32,201 nucleotides of DNA from Catenulispora sp. (GCA_013362315.1 JABFWL010000381.1:1-32201); one strand, 5' to 3'; positions 10,301 through 18,641 are shown, counted from the first letter of the stretch. Numbers and translations: made by a program. The notes: generated from the sequence alone by a model not told the origin.

Positions 10301-10693
10301 CCGTTCGACCAGTTGGGGCAGCCGGTGCTGGCGCTGTCGGCGGCCGAACGCGCCGGCCGGCAGTTCGAACCCTGCGTCGGCGCCTCGATGCCCGCCACCC
10401 GGATCGCCGGGCTCGAAACGCGCGGCTGGATCCGCGGCCCGGTCGGCGACGGCGCGCTGTGGCGGACGATCCTGCGGTCCGCCGGTGACGACCGGTTCCT
10501 GGTCGCGGAGTTCGAACCGGGGATCCTGGCCGGCGCCCCGGCGCAGTCCGATTACCAGCGGTTCAGCCGGGCCTGGTTGAGCGTGACCGGCGAGAACCCG
10601 GATTTCGACCGGCATTGCCTGCCGCTGAGCGAGCTGGACGCGGTCACCGCGTCGGTGATCCTCCACGACTTGAACGGGATGATGCCGCGATGA
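7331..10693 (+). CDS. DUF4132-domain protein (second of a tandem pair)
   Basis: This is an 1120-residue paralogue of the upstream protein. The GTG at 7331-7333 overlaps the preceding TGA by four bases (GTGA), which fixes the start well. It shares with its neighbour PYPGL..VKE.CDA, SLAAFAW, VPDLGL (near residue 798), LDYGPR-type, LPKPG.KDD, HPLLR..VRRLVWG and VFADYEILQPFDQLG (near residue 983). The two genes are close in length and order of motifs, so they come from a tandem duplication that has since diverged, especially in the N-terminal third. DUF4132 proteins are large, cytoplasmic by sequence and uncharacterised. Position directly before the MoxR gene suggests it is a client, scaffold or target-binding subunit of that ATPase, which is inference only. 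Confidence 0.88.
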   Translation: MSSTTQDPEEIFELPEPYGGVVIARERTPSPPRTLDPEALLGLLERRREAAQTWRHLVDQSLAAPESDPDLVELMRDADFGELEPLTPLGAAVVEVCLIGHPSFDPRQAVAVWAAVRGLPFALEAFVEFCHLRPTSSFNRTLIRQPQPPQLFATWDLAKRLLELVRSACGQDYAATMRTAARLRENDPSGLRRALTTFLFAERVDWLWADIQAAGRGEIRAAALLPSVTTSEQAAAVGKLLRTGPQWYWSGDLDIELTYLTAAGPEALPFLLAWYDGYQPTKPAPGRPSVSPVQERIADLIARVPRDEAMAALVERIAEPAILPQLHAATKRFPHRALRVLAEAEPVPDVTQVLAMVALADADFSRSVLPYLSGAASRRVEAILDRASALAPGGLPLADLPAILAAPPWRDRKRKPVKPVVVEGLTPPAETEVAWLPGERERHLASHGSGWEPKEGWQAFAALVAADEADEMLLDYFAAYAPEDVVRPLLATWSPQLHWGNERAQLFLARYERLALPDVMELRRRPADKARLLQPFVNPEIAAFMVDGMGRLRSVRGLAVAWLRRHPEAAARCLLPTALGKRGRARQDAVAALRIIEATGADIPAIASQTYGEAVGLAAKEMLADNGLGVYPRTMPTPPIWARAAVLAPIRVADSGAALPLSAAQAVLEMLAISKPGNPYPGLEAVKEFCDASSLAAFAWSLFRNWEQAGTPAKEKWAFDALGLLGDDVVVDRLAVRIREWGEEGLRLHAFEGLDALAVIAGDRALFHLHELAAKGRSAPVRKHARKRFEDVAEGLDLTPDQLADRVVPDLGLDTAGMLRVDYGPRHFDVGFDELLRPRVVDGSGKVVKTLPKPGVKDDKEKAEAAYKQFTALKKAARTVAANEIKRLERAMSHRRRWRPEDFAQLLRHPLLRPIVRRLVWGVYGTESTGHRDGVLIGSFRLAEDLTCADVHDAHYQVPDGALLGVAHTVDLGADRAEWSEVFADYEILQPFDQLGQPVLALSAAERAGRQFEPCVGASMPATRIAGLETRGWIRGPVGDGALWRTILRSAGDDRFLVAEFEPGILAGAPAQSDYQRFSRAWLSVTGENPDFDRHCLPLSELDAVTASVILHDLNGMMPR

Positions 10694-11886
10694 GCGAGTC
10701 CACAGATTGGTCCGGCACAACAGATCGGTCCGGCACGACAGACACGACAGATCGGTTCGGCACACTGGACCGCGTGAGCACATCCGAGATCCTGACCAGT
10801 GCCGCCAAGCGCGTCCAGCGCCCGGCCGCCGAGGTCCGCTACGCCGACGAACTCGCGCGCCTGCGCGCCGCCGACGACGGCGAACGGCCGCCCGGCTGGG
10901 CGCTGAGCCTGCGCGCGGCGCGCCGCTTCATCCTCGGCGACGACGCGGCCGGGATCAGCCGCAAGTTCGTCGGCGACCCCTCGCTGATCGACCGCGCGCT
11001 GGTCTCGCTCGCCACCAGCAGAGGCCTGATGCTGGTCGGCGAGCCCGGCACCGCCAAGTCGCTGCTGTCGGAGCTGCTGGCGGCGGCGGTCAGCGGCGAC
11101 TCCACACTGACCATCCAGGGCGGTGCGGCCACCACCGAGGACCAGATCAAGTACTCCTGGAACTACGCGCTGCTGGTCGCCGAGGGGCCGTCGAACCGGT
11201 CGCTGGTGCCGGCCCCGCTGCTGCGCGGGATGGCCGAGGGCCGCGTCGTGCGGTTCGAGGAGATCACCCGGTGCCCGCTGGAGGTCCAGGACTGCCTGCT
11301 GTCGCCGTTGTCCGACCGGGTGCTGGCGGTGCCTGAGCTCAGCGGCGCCGACGCGCTCGTGTTCGCCCGCGAGGGGTTCAACGTCATCGCCACCGCGAAC
11401 ACCCGCGACCGCGGCGTGAACGAGATGAGCGCGGCGCTGAAGCGGCGGTTCAACTTCGAGACCGTGTTCCCGATCCCCGACTTCGAGACCGAGCTCGGCC
11501 TGGTCGAGCAGGAGGCGACGCATCTGCTCCAGGGCTCCGGCATCGCGCTGCCGCCCAACCGCGACGTGCTGGAGGTGCTGGTCACCGCGTTCCGCGAACT
11601 GCGCGACGGCCGCACCGAGCGCGGCGACGCGATGGAGCGGCTGTCGTCGGTGATGAGCACCGCCGAGGCGGTCTCGGTGGCGCACGCCGTGGGGCTGCGC
11701 GGCTGGTTCCTGCGCGGGGACGCCGGCAGTGCCTCGGACATCGTGGAGTGCCTGGCCGGGACCGCCGCCAAGGACAACGCCGAGGATCTGGCACGGCTGC
11801 GGACGTACCTGGAGCAGCACGTGGGGCGGCGCAAGGGCGCGCAGTGGCAGGAGTTCTACGGCGCCCGGCACCTGCTGCCCGGATGA
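10690..11886 (+). CDS. MoxR-family AAA+ ATPase (YehL-like)
   Basis: This 398-residue AAA+ ATPase has Walker A GEPGTAKS (G117 to S124), a Walker B-like RFEEIT with two glutamates (E190/E191) in place of the usual Asp-Glu, sensor-1 asparagine N237 in IATANTRDRG, and a candidate arginine finger in ALKRRFNF. MoxR ATPases work as ATP-driven remodellers with VWA partners, and a VWA gene lies two genes downstream. The ATG at 10690-10692 overlaps the previous stop as ATGA. The first 28 residues are Thr/Ser/Asp-rich and come from an 18-bp DNA repeat, so GTG 10774 is a plausible shorter start. The motif set and gene order resemble E. coli YehL. Confidence 0.9.
   Translation: MSESTDWSGTTDRSGTTDTTDRFGTLDRVSTSEILTSAAKRVQRPAAEVRYADELARLRAADDGERPPGWALSLRAARRFILGDDAAGISRKFVGDPSLIDRALVSLATSRGLMLVGEPGTAKSLLSELLAAAVSGDSTLTIQGGAATTEDQIKYSWNYALLVAEGPSNRSLVPAPLLRGMAEGRVVRFEEITRCPLEVQDCLLSPLSDRVLAVPELSGADALVFAREGFNVIATANTRDRGVNEMSAALKRRFNFETVFPIPDFETELGLVEQEATHLLQGSGIALPPNRDVLEVLVTAFRELRDGRTERGDAMERLSSVMSTAEAVSVAHAVGLRGWFLRGDAGSASDIVECLAGTAAKDNAEDLARLRTYLEQHVGRRKGAQWQEFYGARHLLPG
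10703..10765 (+). repeat. Degenerate 18-bp tandem repeat in the MoxR gene 5' end
   Basis: The units are cagattggtccggcacaa (10703-10720), cagatcggtccggcacga (10721-10738), a half unit cagacacga (10739-10747) and cagatcggttcggcacac (10748-10765). They encode a Ser/Thr/Gly/Asp-rich N-terminal tail ahead of the conserved ATPase. The array could vary in copy number between strains without disturbing the frame, since full and half units are multiples of three. Confidence 0.7.
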
Positions 11887-14390
11887 GCGCAGCGATGCTG
11901 CCGAAGCCACTGAACGGACTGAATCCGCTGAACCCAATGCAGCCGGCAGCGGCGCTTGAACCGCCGGCCACACCGGAGATGCTGACGATCGTCGGGGTCC
12001 GGCACCACAGCCCGGCGTGCGCGAAACTGGTGCGCGAGGCGATCGACCGGCTCCAGCCGGCGCACGTGCTCATCGAGGGCCCTGCGGACGTGAACCCCCG
12101 GCTCGGGGAGTTCCTGCTGGGGCACGAACTGCCGATCGCGGTGTTCACCTCGGCACGCCGCGGCCTGACGTCGCAGGCCTCGTGGTCGCCGTTCTGCGAC
12201 TATTCACCGGAGTGGATCGCGCTGAGGGAGGGGACGCGGTCCGGTGCGCAGGTGCGGTTCATCGACCTGCCGGCCTGGCACCCGGCGTTCGCCACGATGG
12301 CCAACCGCTACGCGGACGCCGAGCGGCGTTACACACAGGCTGTGGACGGACTGTGCCGCACGCTCGGGACGGACAACTCGGACACATTGTGGGACCACCT
12401 GGCTGAGATCGACGCCGGCGATATCCCGGCCGCCGAACTCAGCGCGCGGCTGAACACGTACTTCGATCTGATTCGTTCGGCGGTGGATGGGATCGGAGAG
12501 CCGGCAAGCGGGTCAGCGGCCGAGCCGTCGGCTGAACCGACCACTGAAACGACCACCGAACCGACCACCGACGAAGTGCGCGAGGCATACATGGCGCGAT
12601 GGATAGCCGCCGCGCTGCGGGACACGCCGGACCGGCCGGTGCTCGTGGTCTGCGGCGGCTTCCACCGGCCCGCGCTGTTGCGCCGCGTCGCAGCGTTCTC
12701 CTATCGCGAGATGGAGGACGCTTACTGGCCCGAGATCCCGGCGCCGGAGCCAGACGTGACGGCGGTCAGCTACCTGGTCCCGTACTCGTTCCGGCGCCTG
12801 GACGCCTTCGTCGGCTACCAGTCCGGGATGCCGTCCCCGGCTTACTACCAGCGCTTGTGGGAGCTGGGGCCGCGCGGCGCCGCCAGCGCGCTCACCGGCG
12901 AGGTCGTGGATCGGCTGCGCGCCCGCAACCAGCCGGTCTCGACCGCGGACCTGATCGCGGCGCGGGTCACCGGCGAGGGGCTGGCGTCGGTGCGCGGACA
13001 CCGGCATCCGGCGCGCGCCGACCTGCTGGACGGCCTGGTTTCGGCCCTGGTCGGGGAGGCACTGGACCGGCCGCTGCCGTGGACCGGACGCGGCGGGCTG
13101 ACGGTCGGGACGCACCCGGCGGTGGTGGAGATGGTCGCGGCGCTGTCCGGGGACCGGACGGGGCGTCTGCACCCGGACACCCCGCTGCCGCCGCTGGTCC
13201 ACGACGCCGAGGCGGAGTTGGAACGGCACGGCTTGGACCAGCCGCAGACCGCGACCCTGGACCTGACGGCGCACGTGCGGCGGGACGCCAGCCGGCTGCT
13301 GCACCGGCTCAGGGTGCTGCGCGTGCCGGGCTACGAGCGGCTTTCCGGCCCGGATCCGTCGGTCGAGGACAGCACGTTCACCGAACAGTGGCGGATCGCG
13401 GTGGATCCGGACCGCTTGGCGGCGTTGATCGAGGCCGGCGGCCACGGTCCGACCGTGGAGCTGGCTGCGCGGGCCGTGCTCGGCGAACGGGTGCTGACTG
13501 GCGGCGGCCTGGACTCGGCGGCGCGGGCGTTGTTCGACGCGGTGCTGTGCGGCATCGAGGATCTGTCCGGGCAGGTGCTGTCCGGCCTGGCCGCCGCGGT
13601 CGCCGCCGACGGCGACGTCGAGGCACTGGGCACGGTGCTCACGGCGGTGCTCGGGTTGTGGCGGCATGACCGGCTGCTGGCCGCCGAGCAGTCGGCGACG
13701 CTGGGCGCGGTCGTGGTCGCGGCGGTGGACCGGCTGCTGTGGCTGCTGGAGCTGGTGCAGACCGGCGGCGGTCCGGCGCCGGCCGAGCCGCGGCGGATCG
13801 CGGCGGTGCGCGCGGTGCGGGACGCGATCCGGTACGCCGCGGCGAAGCTCGGACTGGACGCGGTGCGGGCCACCGCGGTGATGGCGCGCATCGCCGGGAA
13901 CGCCGCCGCGCCGCCAGACCTGCGGGGCGCCGCCTTCGGTTTCGGGTGGTCGCTGGGCACGCCGCCGCCGGACGCCGAGCGCACGATCCGCGCCGCCGGC
14001 GGCGCGGCGGTGCTGGGCGACTGGCTGTCCGGGCTGTTCGCGCTGGCTCGCGAGCAGTGCCTGGAAGAAGGGCCGGGGGAGGAGCCGAGCCAGGGCCCGG
14101 ACCAGGGGCCGGAGCAGCTGTCGGCGTTGGCCGTAGTGGACGCCTTGGTGGCCGCGATGACCGACCATGACCTGCTGGTGGCGCTGCCAGCGTTGCGGCA
14201 GGCGTTCGGCTACTTCCCGCCGCGCGAGCGCGAGACGATCGCCGGGCGGATCGCCCGGCGGCATGGCTTCGACGACTCGGGCCGGGCCTTGTTGCGTGAT
14301 CGGATCGAGGATCCGCTGGCCTTGGCGCGCGGGCGGGAGCTGGACAGCCATGTGCAGGCGGTGCTGGAGCGGGAGGGGCTGCTGTGGTGA
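11883..14390 (+). CDS. DUF5682 family protein (YehM-like)
   Basis: This 835-residue protein starts at ATG 11883, overlapping the MoxR stop as ATGA. The N-terminal domain has the family hallmarks: VGVRHHSPACA with paired histidines H41/H42, LIEGPAD, an FTSARRG-type strand, YSPEWIALR and VRFIDLP. Together these resemble the TraB/ChaN/erythromycin-esterase-type fold, which is inference on my part. A Thr/Glu/Pro-rich linker (around 12520-12580) separates it from a long alpha-helical region ending in EREGLLW. The reaction is unknown. In this gene set DUF5682 always sits between MoxR and VWA proteins, which suggests it is a core subunit or client. It overlaps the VWA gene by a GTGA. Confidence 0.88.
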   Translation: MSAAMLPKPLNGLNPLNPMQPAAALEPPATPEMLTIVGVRHHSPACAKLVREAIDRLQPAHVLIEGPADVNPRLGEFLLGHELPIAVFTSARRGLTSQASWSPFCDYSPEWIALREGTRSGAQVRFIDLPAWHPAFATMANRYADAERRYTQAVDGLCRTLGTDNSDTLWDHLAEIDAGDIPAAELSARLNTYFDLIRSAVDGIGEPASGSAAEPSAEPTTETTTEPTTDEVREAYMARWIAAALRDTPDRPVLVVCGGFHRPALLRRVAAFSYREMEDAYWPEIPAPEPDVTAVSYLVPYSFRRLDAFVGYQSGMPSPAYYQRLWELGPRGAASALTGEVVDRLRARNQPVSTADLIAARVTGEGLASVRGHRHPARADLLDGLVSALVGEALDRPLPWTGRGGLTVGTHPAVVEMVAALSGDRTGRLHPDTPLPPLVHDAEAELERHGLDQPQTATLDLTAHVRRDASRLLHRLRVLRVPGYERLSGPDPSVEDSTFTEQWRIAVDPDRLAALIEAGGHGPTVELAARAVLGERVLTGGGLDSAARALFDAVLCGIEDLSGQVLSGLAAAVAADGDVEALGTVLTAVLGLWRHDRLLAAEQSATLGAVVVAAVDRLLWLLELVQTGGGPAPAEPRRIAAVRAVRDAIRYAAAKLGLDAVRATAVMARIAGNAAAPPDLRGAAFGFGWSLGTPPPDAERTIRAAGGAAVLGDWLSGLFALAREQCLEEGPGEEPSQGPDQGPEQLSALAVVDALVAAMTDHDLLVALPALRQAFGYFPPRERETIAGRIARRHGFDDSGRALLRDRIEDPLALARGRELDSHVQAVLEREGLLW

Positions 14391-15616
14391 GCGGGGTTCG
14401 TCAGGAGCCTGAGTCGTTCGGGGCGGGCGGCGGGGTGTCCGATGCGGTGTCCAACGCCGTGTCCGACGGGTTGTCCGATGCCGCCGCCTTGGAACGGTGG
14501 CGCATGATCCTCGGGGCGCCGGCGTCCGAGCTGTCCACGTTGCAGTCCGTCGACCAGCGCCGAGACCAGGCTCTGCAATGGCTCTACGGCCGGGACGAGG
14601 AGCTCGCGCAACGCGGCGTCCGCAAAGGCGGGACCCGTGACGCGGACGCCGATCGCCGTGGCGGCGCCGAGGAATCCGTGCTCACCACGGTCGACTGGCT
14701 TGAGGGGATCACCAAGCTCTTCCCCAAGGAGACCGTCGAACGGCTGACCCGAGATGCCGTCGACCGGTATCAGATCCATGATCTGGTCACCGACCCGCGG
14801 GTCCTGGAGCGGGTGGAGCCGAGTCTGGCGCTGCTGAAGGCGGTTCTGCGGACCAAGCACCTGATGGACCCGAAAGTGCTGGAGCTGGCGCGTAAACTGG
14901 TCGCGGTGGTCGTCGAGGAGCTGATGCGGCGGCTGGCGACCGAGGTGCGGCACGCTTTCTCCGGAACCCGGATGCGGCGGCCGTCGCAGGTGCGGCTGGC
15001 CCGGAACTTCGACGTGAAGCGGACACTGCGCGGGAACCTCGGCCACTACCAACCCCAGGAGCGCAAGCTCTACATCGAGGACGCGTACTTCTTCACGCGC
15101 TCGCGGCGCCGCGTCGACAACTGGCAGGTGATCCTGCTGGTCGACCAGTCCGGCTCGATGGTGTCCTCGGTGATCCACTCGGCGGTGACCGCCGCGTGCT
15201 TGTGGGGACTGCCTGGGGTGCGGACGCACCTCGTGGCGTTCGACACCTCGGTGGTGGATCTGACGAGCGACGTGACCGATCCGGTGGAGCTGCTGATGAA
15301 GGTGCAGCTCGGCGGCGGTACGGACATCGCGCAGGCGGTGCAGTACGCGGGGGAGCTGGTCGAGAATCCGCGGCGGACGATCGTGGCCCTGATATCAGAC
15401 CTCTATGAGGGCGTGAGCCCGGCCGGCTTGGTGCGCGGGGCGAAGTCGTTGATCGAGCAGGGCTGCCGCTTCCTGGCGCTGTGCGCGCTGGACGAGGATG
15501 CGAACCCGGACTTCGACCGAGCCATGGGTCGGCGGCTCGCGGATCTCGGGGCGTTCGTCGGCGCGATGACGCCGGGCGAGCTGGCGGCGTTCGTGGCCGA
15601 GGCGGTGAACGCGTGA
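14387..15616 (+). CDS. VWA-domain (MIDAS) protein, MoxR partner (YehP-like)
   Basis: This 409-residue protein has a helical N-terminal half and a C-terminal von Willebrand factor A domain. The metal-ion-dependent adhesion site is complete: DQSGS at 253-257 (D253, S255, S257), T312 in GGTDIAQ, and D338 in ISDLYEG. VWA proteins of this type pair with MoxR ATPases, so a cytoplasmic complex with the ATPase two genes upstream is likely. The chosen start, GTG 14387, overlaps the DUF5682 stop as GTGA; GTG 14384 is one codon earlier. No signal peptide or membrane segment is visible. It overlaps the SWIM gene by another GTGA. Confidence 0.9.
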   Translation: MSGVRQEPESFGAGGGVSDAVSNAVSDGLSDAAALERWRMILGAPASELSTLQSVDQRRDQALQWLYGRDEELAQRGVRKGGTRDADADRRGGAEESVLTTVDWLEGITKLFPKETVERLTRDAVDRYQIHDLVTDPRVLERVEPSLALLKAVLRTKHLMDPKVLELARKLVAVVVEELMRRLATEVRHAFSGTRMRRPSQVRLARNFDVKRTLRGNLGHYQPQERKLYIEDAYFFTRSRRRVDNWQVILLVDQSGSMVSSVIHSAVTAACLWGLPGVRTHLVAFDTSVVDLTSDVTDPVELLMKVQLGGGTDIAQAVQYAGELVENPRRTIVALISDLYEGVSPAGLVRGAKSLIEQGCRFLALCALDEDANPDFDRAMGRRLADLGAFVGAMTPGELAAFVAEAVNA

Positions 15617-17709
15617 GTGTGCGCGCGGACCTGCTGGCGTTGGGCGAGGACGCGCTGGTGTCGCTGACGAATCGCGGGCTCTATAAGCGGGCAGCGAAGG
15701 AGGTCGCGGGGGACAGCGGGCCGTCGATCGAGGCCGACGGGGACGTGGTCCGCGGGACCTTTCCGGACGGGGTGGTCTGTGCGCTGCCGCCGAGCGGCGG
15801 GCTCGAAGCGGCGGAGTGCAGTTGCGGGGCTTCGGGGGCGTGCCGACACGTGGTGGCGGTGGTTCTGGCCTATCAGGCTTCTCATACGGAGAACGAGGAT
15901 GCCGCGACCCCTGAGGAAGCTCAGGAGTGGTCGCCGGGCGATTTCGACGACGACGCCCTGGAGGCTCTGCTCGGCAAGCGGTCGCTGGCGTCGGCCCGTC
16001 GGCGGCTGGCAGCCGGATATCTGGCGCGGGTGCACGTCGCCACGGCGGCGGAGCCAGTGCCCTGGGTCGAGCTGCCGAACTGCTCGGTGCGGTTTCTGGT
16101 GCCGCGCGATCTGGCTTACGCGCGCAGCGATGCACGGGACGACAAAGACGCGATCGCCCTGGCGGTGTGGGCGTGGCGGGCTTGGGCCGGGCGGGCTGCG
16201 GAGGTGGGGGATCGGCACTTTTCGGTGGGTGGTTCCGACCCTGGATCTGCTGTCGCGGATGCAGATTCGTCAGCTTCTGGCTCGGCCTCGACGGGAACTG
16301 CGGCCACGGCCACGGGCTCAACCGCCGGCCCCGTTTCCAGCTCCGATTCCACCTCCGTTTCTAGCTCCGCTTCAGTATCCGTCTCGGCTTCTGCCGCCCT
16401 TACCAGCGCGATCGACCTCGCCGCCGACATCTTCCTGACCGGCGTGGCGAACCTGGCGGCCGGCTTCACGCCCCGGCTGGCGAGGGTCCGCCGCGACCTG
16501 GACGCCGCCGGTCTGCGCTGGCCGCTGCTGGCCGCCGACGACCTGGCCGACCAGCTCGCCGCGCACGCCGACCGTGCCGCCCGGCACAGCCCGGAGCAGG
16601 TCGCCGACCTGCTCGCCGAGCTCGTGGCCCGCAGCCGTGCGGCGGACGCGGCCCAGGGACGGCCCGGCTCCCGAGTCCAGCCCAGCTCCCGGATCCTGGG
16701 CACCGACGAGGCCGCCGAGGTGGCGCTGCGTCGTCTGCGGCTGACCGCGCTCGGCTGCCGGGTCCAGGCCGTCGGCGACGATCGCAGGGTCCTGGTGTTC
16801 CTGGCCGACCCCGCCGCCGGCACCGTGCTCACCCTGGAGCACCGCTACCCCGGCCCGGTCACCGGCGCCGCCCTCGCCGACCGCCGTCTGGCCGGCAGCC
16901 CGGTGCGCGTCCTGGCGGCGGGCAACGTCGTCACCGAGACCGCGCACCGCCGCGCCGACCGCCGCCTGCGCTTGGCCTTGAACCGCGTGGCCCGCACTAC
17001 CGTCAGCGTCTCCGGCGGCGCCTGGGAGCACCTGCCCCCGAGTCTGCTCGCCCGCGACCTGGACGCCCTGGCCACCGAGTTCGACCGCCTGCCACCGCGC
17101 CTGATCCGCCCCCGCGTCGAGGCCGAGGACGTCCGCGTGATCGAGGTCGGCGAGGTCGCCCACGTCGGCTACCACCCCGGCAGCCAACGCCTCACCGCAC
17201 TCCTGCACGGCACCGCAGGCGGCACCGCCCACCTGATCGCCGAACACCGGGGCACCGCTCCAGCCGCCCTCGACGCTCTCGCCGAAACGCTGGCGGCGAC
17301 ACCCCGCTTCATATCCGCCACCGTCCGTCGCGGCCGGGGCGGCCTGGTCCTCACGCCGATAGCCGTCGTGGCGCAAGGCCGCGTGACAGTCCTCGACCTC
17401 GCCGACGGCGACGGCAGCGAAGACCTCGCCACATCCGCCGCCATCCACCCCGACCCCCTCACCGAAGCCATCGAGGCAGGCTTGGCCCTCCTAGCGGAAA
17501 CCGCCCACCGCGGCGCCCGCCACCTGCCCCGTACGTTCCCCGCCCGCCTCCACACCGCCGCTCACACCCTCACCACCGCCGGCCTCGCCCGCGCCGCCAC
17601 CGACCTTCGCACCCTGAGCAGCACCCTCGGACCCGACCCCGGTCGCCCAGCCTTCGACGCCTGGGCTGACGCCGCGATCCGGCTCATTACGACGGCGGAG
17701 TGCCGCTGA
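15613..17709 (+). CDS. SWIM zinc-finger protein (YehQ-like)
   Basis: This 698-residue protein begins at GTG 15613, overlapping the VWA stop as GTGA. The SWIM motif is CxCx5CxH (C69, C71, C77, H79), a zinc-binding module that in other proteins contacts DNA or protein. A Ser/Ala/Thr-rich low-complexity linker of about 55 residues (approximately 209-265, DNA 16237-16410) splits the protein. The C-terminal part is globular with no domain I can name. It is the last gene of the six-gene operon, and a small hairpin lies about 80 bases downstream. Gene order matches the last position of the yeh-type cluster. Its role could be target recognition, but that is inference. Confidence 0.88.
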   Translation: MSVRADLLALGEDALVSLTNRGLYKRAAKEVAGDSGPSIEADGDVVRGTFPDGVVCALPPSGGLEAAECSCGASGACRHVVAVVLAYQASHTENEDAATPEEAQEWSPGDFDDDALEALLGKRSLASARRRLAAGYLARVHVATAAEPVPWVELPNCSVRFLVPRDLAYARSDARDDKDAIALAVWAWRAWAGRAAEVGDRHFSVGGSDPGSAVADADSSASGSASTGTAATATGSTAGPVSSSDSTSVSSSASVSVSASAALTSAIDLAADIFLTGVANLAAGFTPRLARVRRDLDAAGLRWPLLAADDLADQLAAHADRAARHSPEQVADLLAELVARSRAADAAQGRPGSRVQPSSRILGTDEAAEVALRRLRLTALGCRVQAVGDDRRVLVFLADPAAGTVLTLEHRYPGPVTGAALADRRLAGSPVRVLAAGNVVTETAHRRADRRLRLALNRVARTTVSVSGGAWEHLPPSLLARDLDALATEFDRLPPRLIRPRVEAEDVRVIEVGEVAHVGYHPGSQRLTALLHGTAGGTAHLIAEHRGTAPAALDALAETLAATPRFISATVRRGRGGLVLTPIAVVAQGRVTVLDLADGDGSEDLATSAAIHPDPLTEAIEAGLALLAETAHRGARHLPRTFPARLHTAAHTLTTAGLARAATDLRTLSSTLGPDPGRPAFDAWADAAIRLITTAECR

Positions 17710-17789
17710 CGGCTGGTGCTGGTCGGCTTCGGGTAGTAGGACAGCCACGTTCAAGCTGGCGGGTGACCAACGTACGGTGGGAAGGGCGA

Positions 17790-17805
17790 CATCAGTACCC
17801 TGATG
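17790..17805. terminator. Small hairpin between convergent genes
   Basis: A perfect 6-bp stem (catcag, loop tacc, ctgatg) lies between the convergent SWIM (+) and TetR (-) genes. The position suits a bidirectional terminator, but the stem is short and there is no T-run, so the call is weak. Confidence 0.3.
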
Positions 17806-17827
17806 CCTGCCGTGAGAGAGGGCGCGT

Positions 17828-18553
17828 TCACCGGGACCGCGTCGTGGCAGGGAGGCCCAGCGACTGTAGGAGTTCGCTCACTTCTTCGTCGAAGAGTCTG
17901 GCCGAAGCGGCCGTAGTGCCCTGAGTGTGGCCGTATACCTCCAGTGACACGAGGCCGTGGAGACGTCCGCGGATGCGCAGGGCCAGTGCCAGCGCTGCGG
18001 GCGGTAGGTCCGGGAACGCTGTGCGGACGTCGGCTGCCAGGGCGGGGTCGAAGTCGGACCAGGCGAAGTCGCCGCCGTGCTGGAGGTGCTCGGCGTGTGG
18101 CCATGCGGCTGCCGCCAGGTTCGTCACGCTGATGCAGATTCTCGACGTGGCTTCGGGCGCCGGTCCGCCTTCGGGTGCTTTGTAGCCCGGGACCGGGTCG
18201 CCGAAGATGAGGCGGAAGCCTTGGGGGTTGTTCAGCGACCAGGTTCTGAAGGCGTCGGCCCATGCGGTGATCCGGGTTGCCGGGCTCTGCCCAGCCGTGG
18301 CCTGCCACGCGGCGTCCACGCAGTCCGCCAGGTCCGTGAGCACGTCGCTGATCAGCGTGGTCACCAGGTCGTCGCGGGTGGCGAAGTAGCTGTAGATGGC
18401 GTTGGGCGTCATGCCCATCTCGCGGGCGATGGCTCGCAGCGTGATCGCGTCCGGCCCGCTCGCGGCCATCAGACGCAGTGCCACTTCTTTGATTTCGGTC
18501 GTTGTGGCGGCTCGCAGCCGTTCTCGCCGGTCGGTGGTTGTTCGGCCTTCCAC
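17828..18553 (-). CDS. TetR-family transcriptional regulator
   Basis: This 241-residue regulator has an N-terminal helix-turn-helix of about residues 18-65 (ITLRAIAREMGMTPNAIYSY is the classic TetR core). The ligand-binding C-terminal half resembles the WHG/TetR_C_33 group, including a FRLIFGDPVPGY element. It most likely represses the divergent oxidoreductase gene 134 bases away, and perhaps itself. The 18603-18660 region holds a perfect palindrome and a tandem repeat that could be its operators. The inducer is unknown. Confidence 0.92.
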   Translation of the reverse strand: MEGRTTTDRRERLRAATTTEIKEVALRLMAASGPDAITLRAIAREMGMTPNAIYSYFATRDDLVTTLISDVLTDLADCVDAAWQATAGQSPATRITAWADAFRTWSLNNPQGFRLIFGDPVPGYKAPEGGPAPEATSRICISVTNLAAAAWPHAEHLQHGGDFAWSDFDPALAADVRTAFPDLPPAALALALRIRGRLHGLVSLEVYGHTQGTTAASARLFDEEVSELLQSLGLPATTRSR

Positions 18554-18602
18554 GCGCTCACTCTACAGGGACTTCACCTGTCCACAGCGATGCAGGTTCC
18601 GC

Positions 18603-18632
18603 TTGGCATATAATAATCTCACGGCATATAGT
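18603..18632 (+). promoter_or_regulatory. Candidate promoter of the oxidoreductase gene
   Basis: TTGGCA (18603-18608, five of six to the -35 consensus) is followed after an 18-base spacer by TATAGT (18627-18632, five of six to the -10 consensus). A perfect TATAAT also occurs at 18609-18614 but lacks a good -35. This AT-rich patch stands out from the GC-rich surroundings. A start near 18639 would put the palindrome at 18642-18660 in the initial transcribed region. Confidence 0.45.
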
Positions 18633-18640
18633 TTTCTCAC
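18605..18640 (+). repeat. Two tandem 18-bp direct repeats in a divergent promoter region
   Basis: The repeats ggcatataataatctcac (18605-18622) and ggcatatagttttctcac (18623-18640) match at 15 of 18 positions, with the mismatches in the middle. They overlap the predicted promoter and abut the palindrome, so they are candidate binding sites for the divergent TetR protein or another regulator. Confidence 0.75.
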
Positions 18641-18641
18641 T

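Noticed and set aside
7226-10783. Long minus-strand open frame of 1185 codons opposite the second DUF4132 gene
   Set aside because: It is an antisense shadow produced by high GC. Its translation is low-complexity Arg/Gly/Pro/Gln-rich, and the plus strand carries a conserved family with matching junctions.
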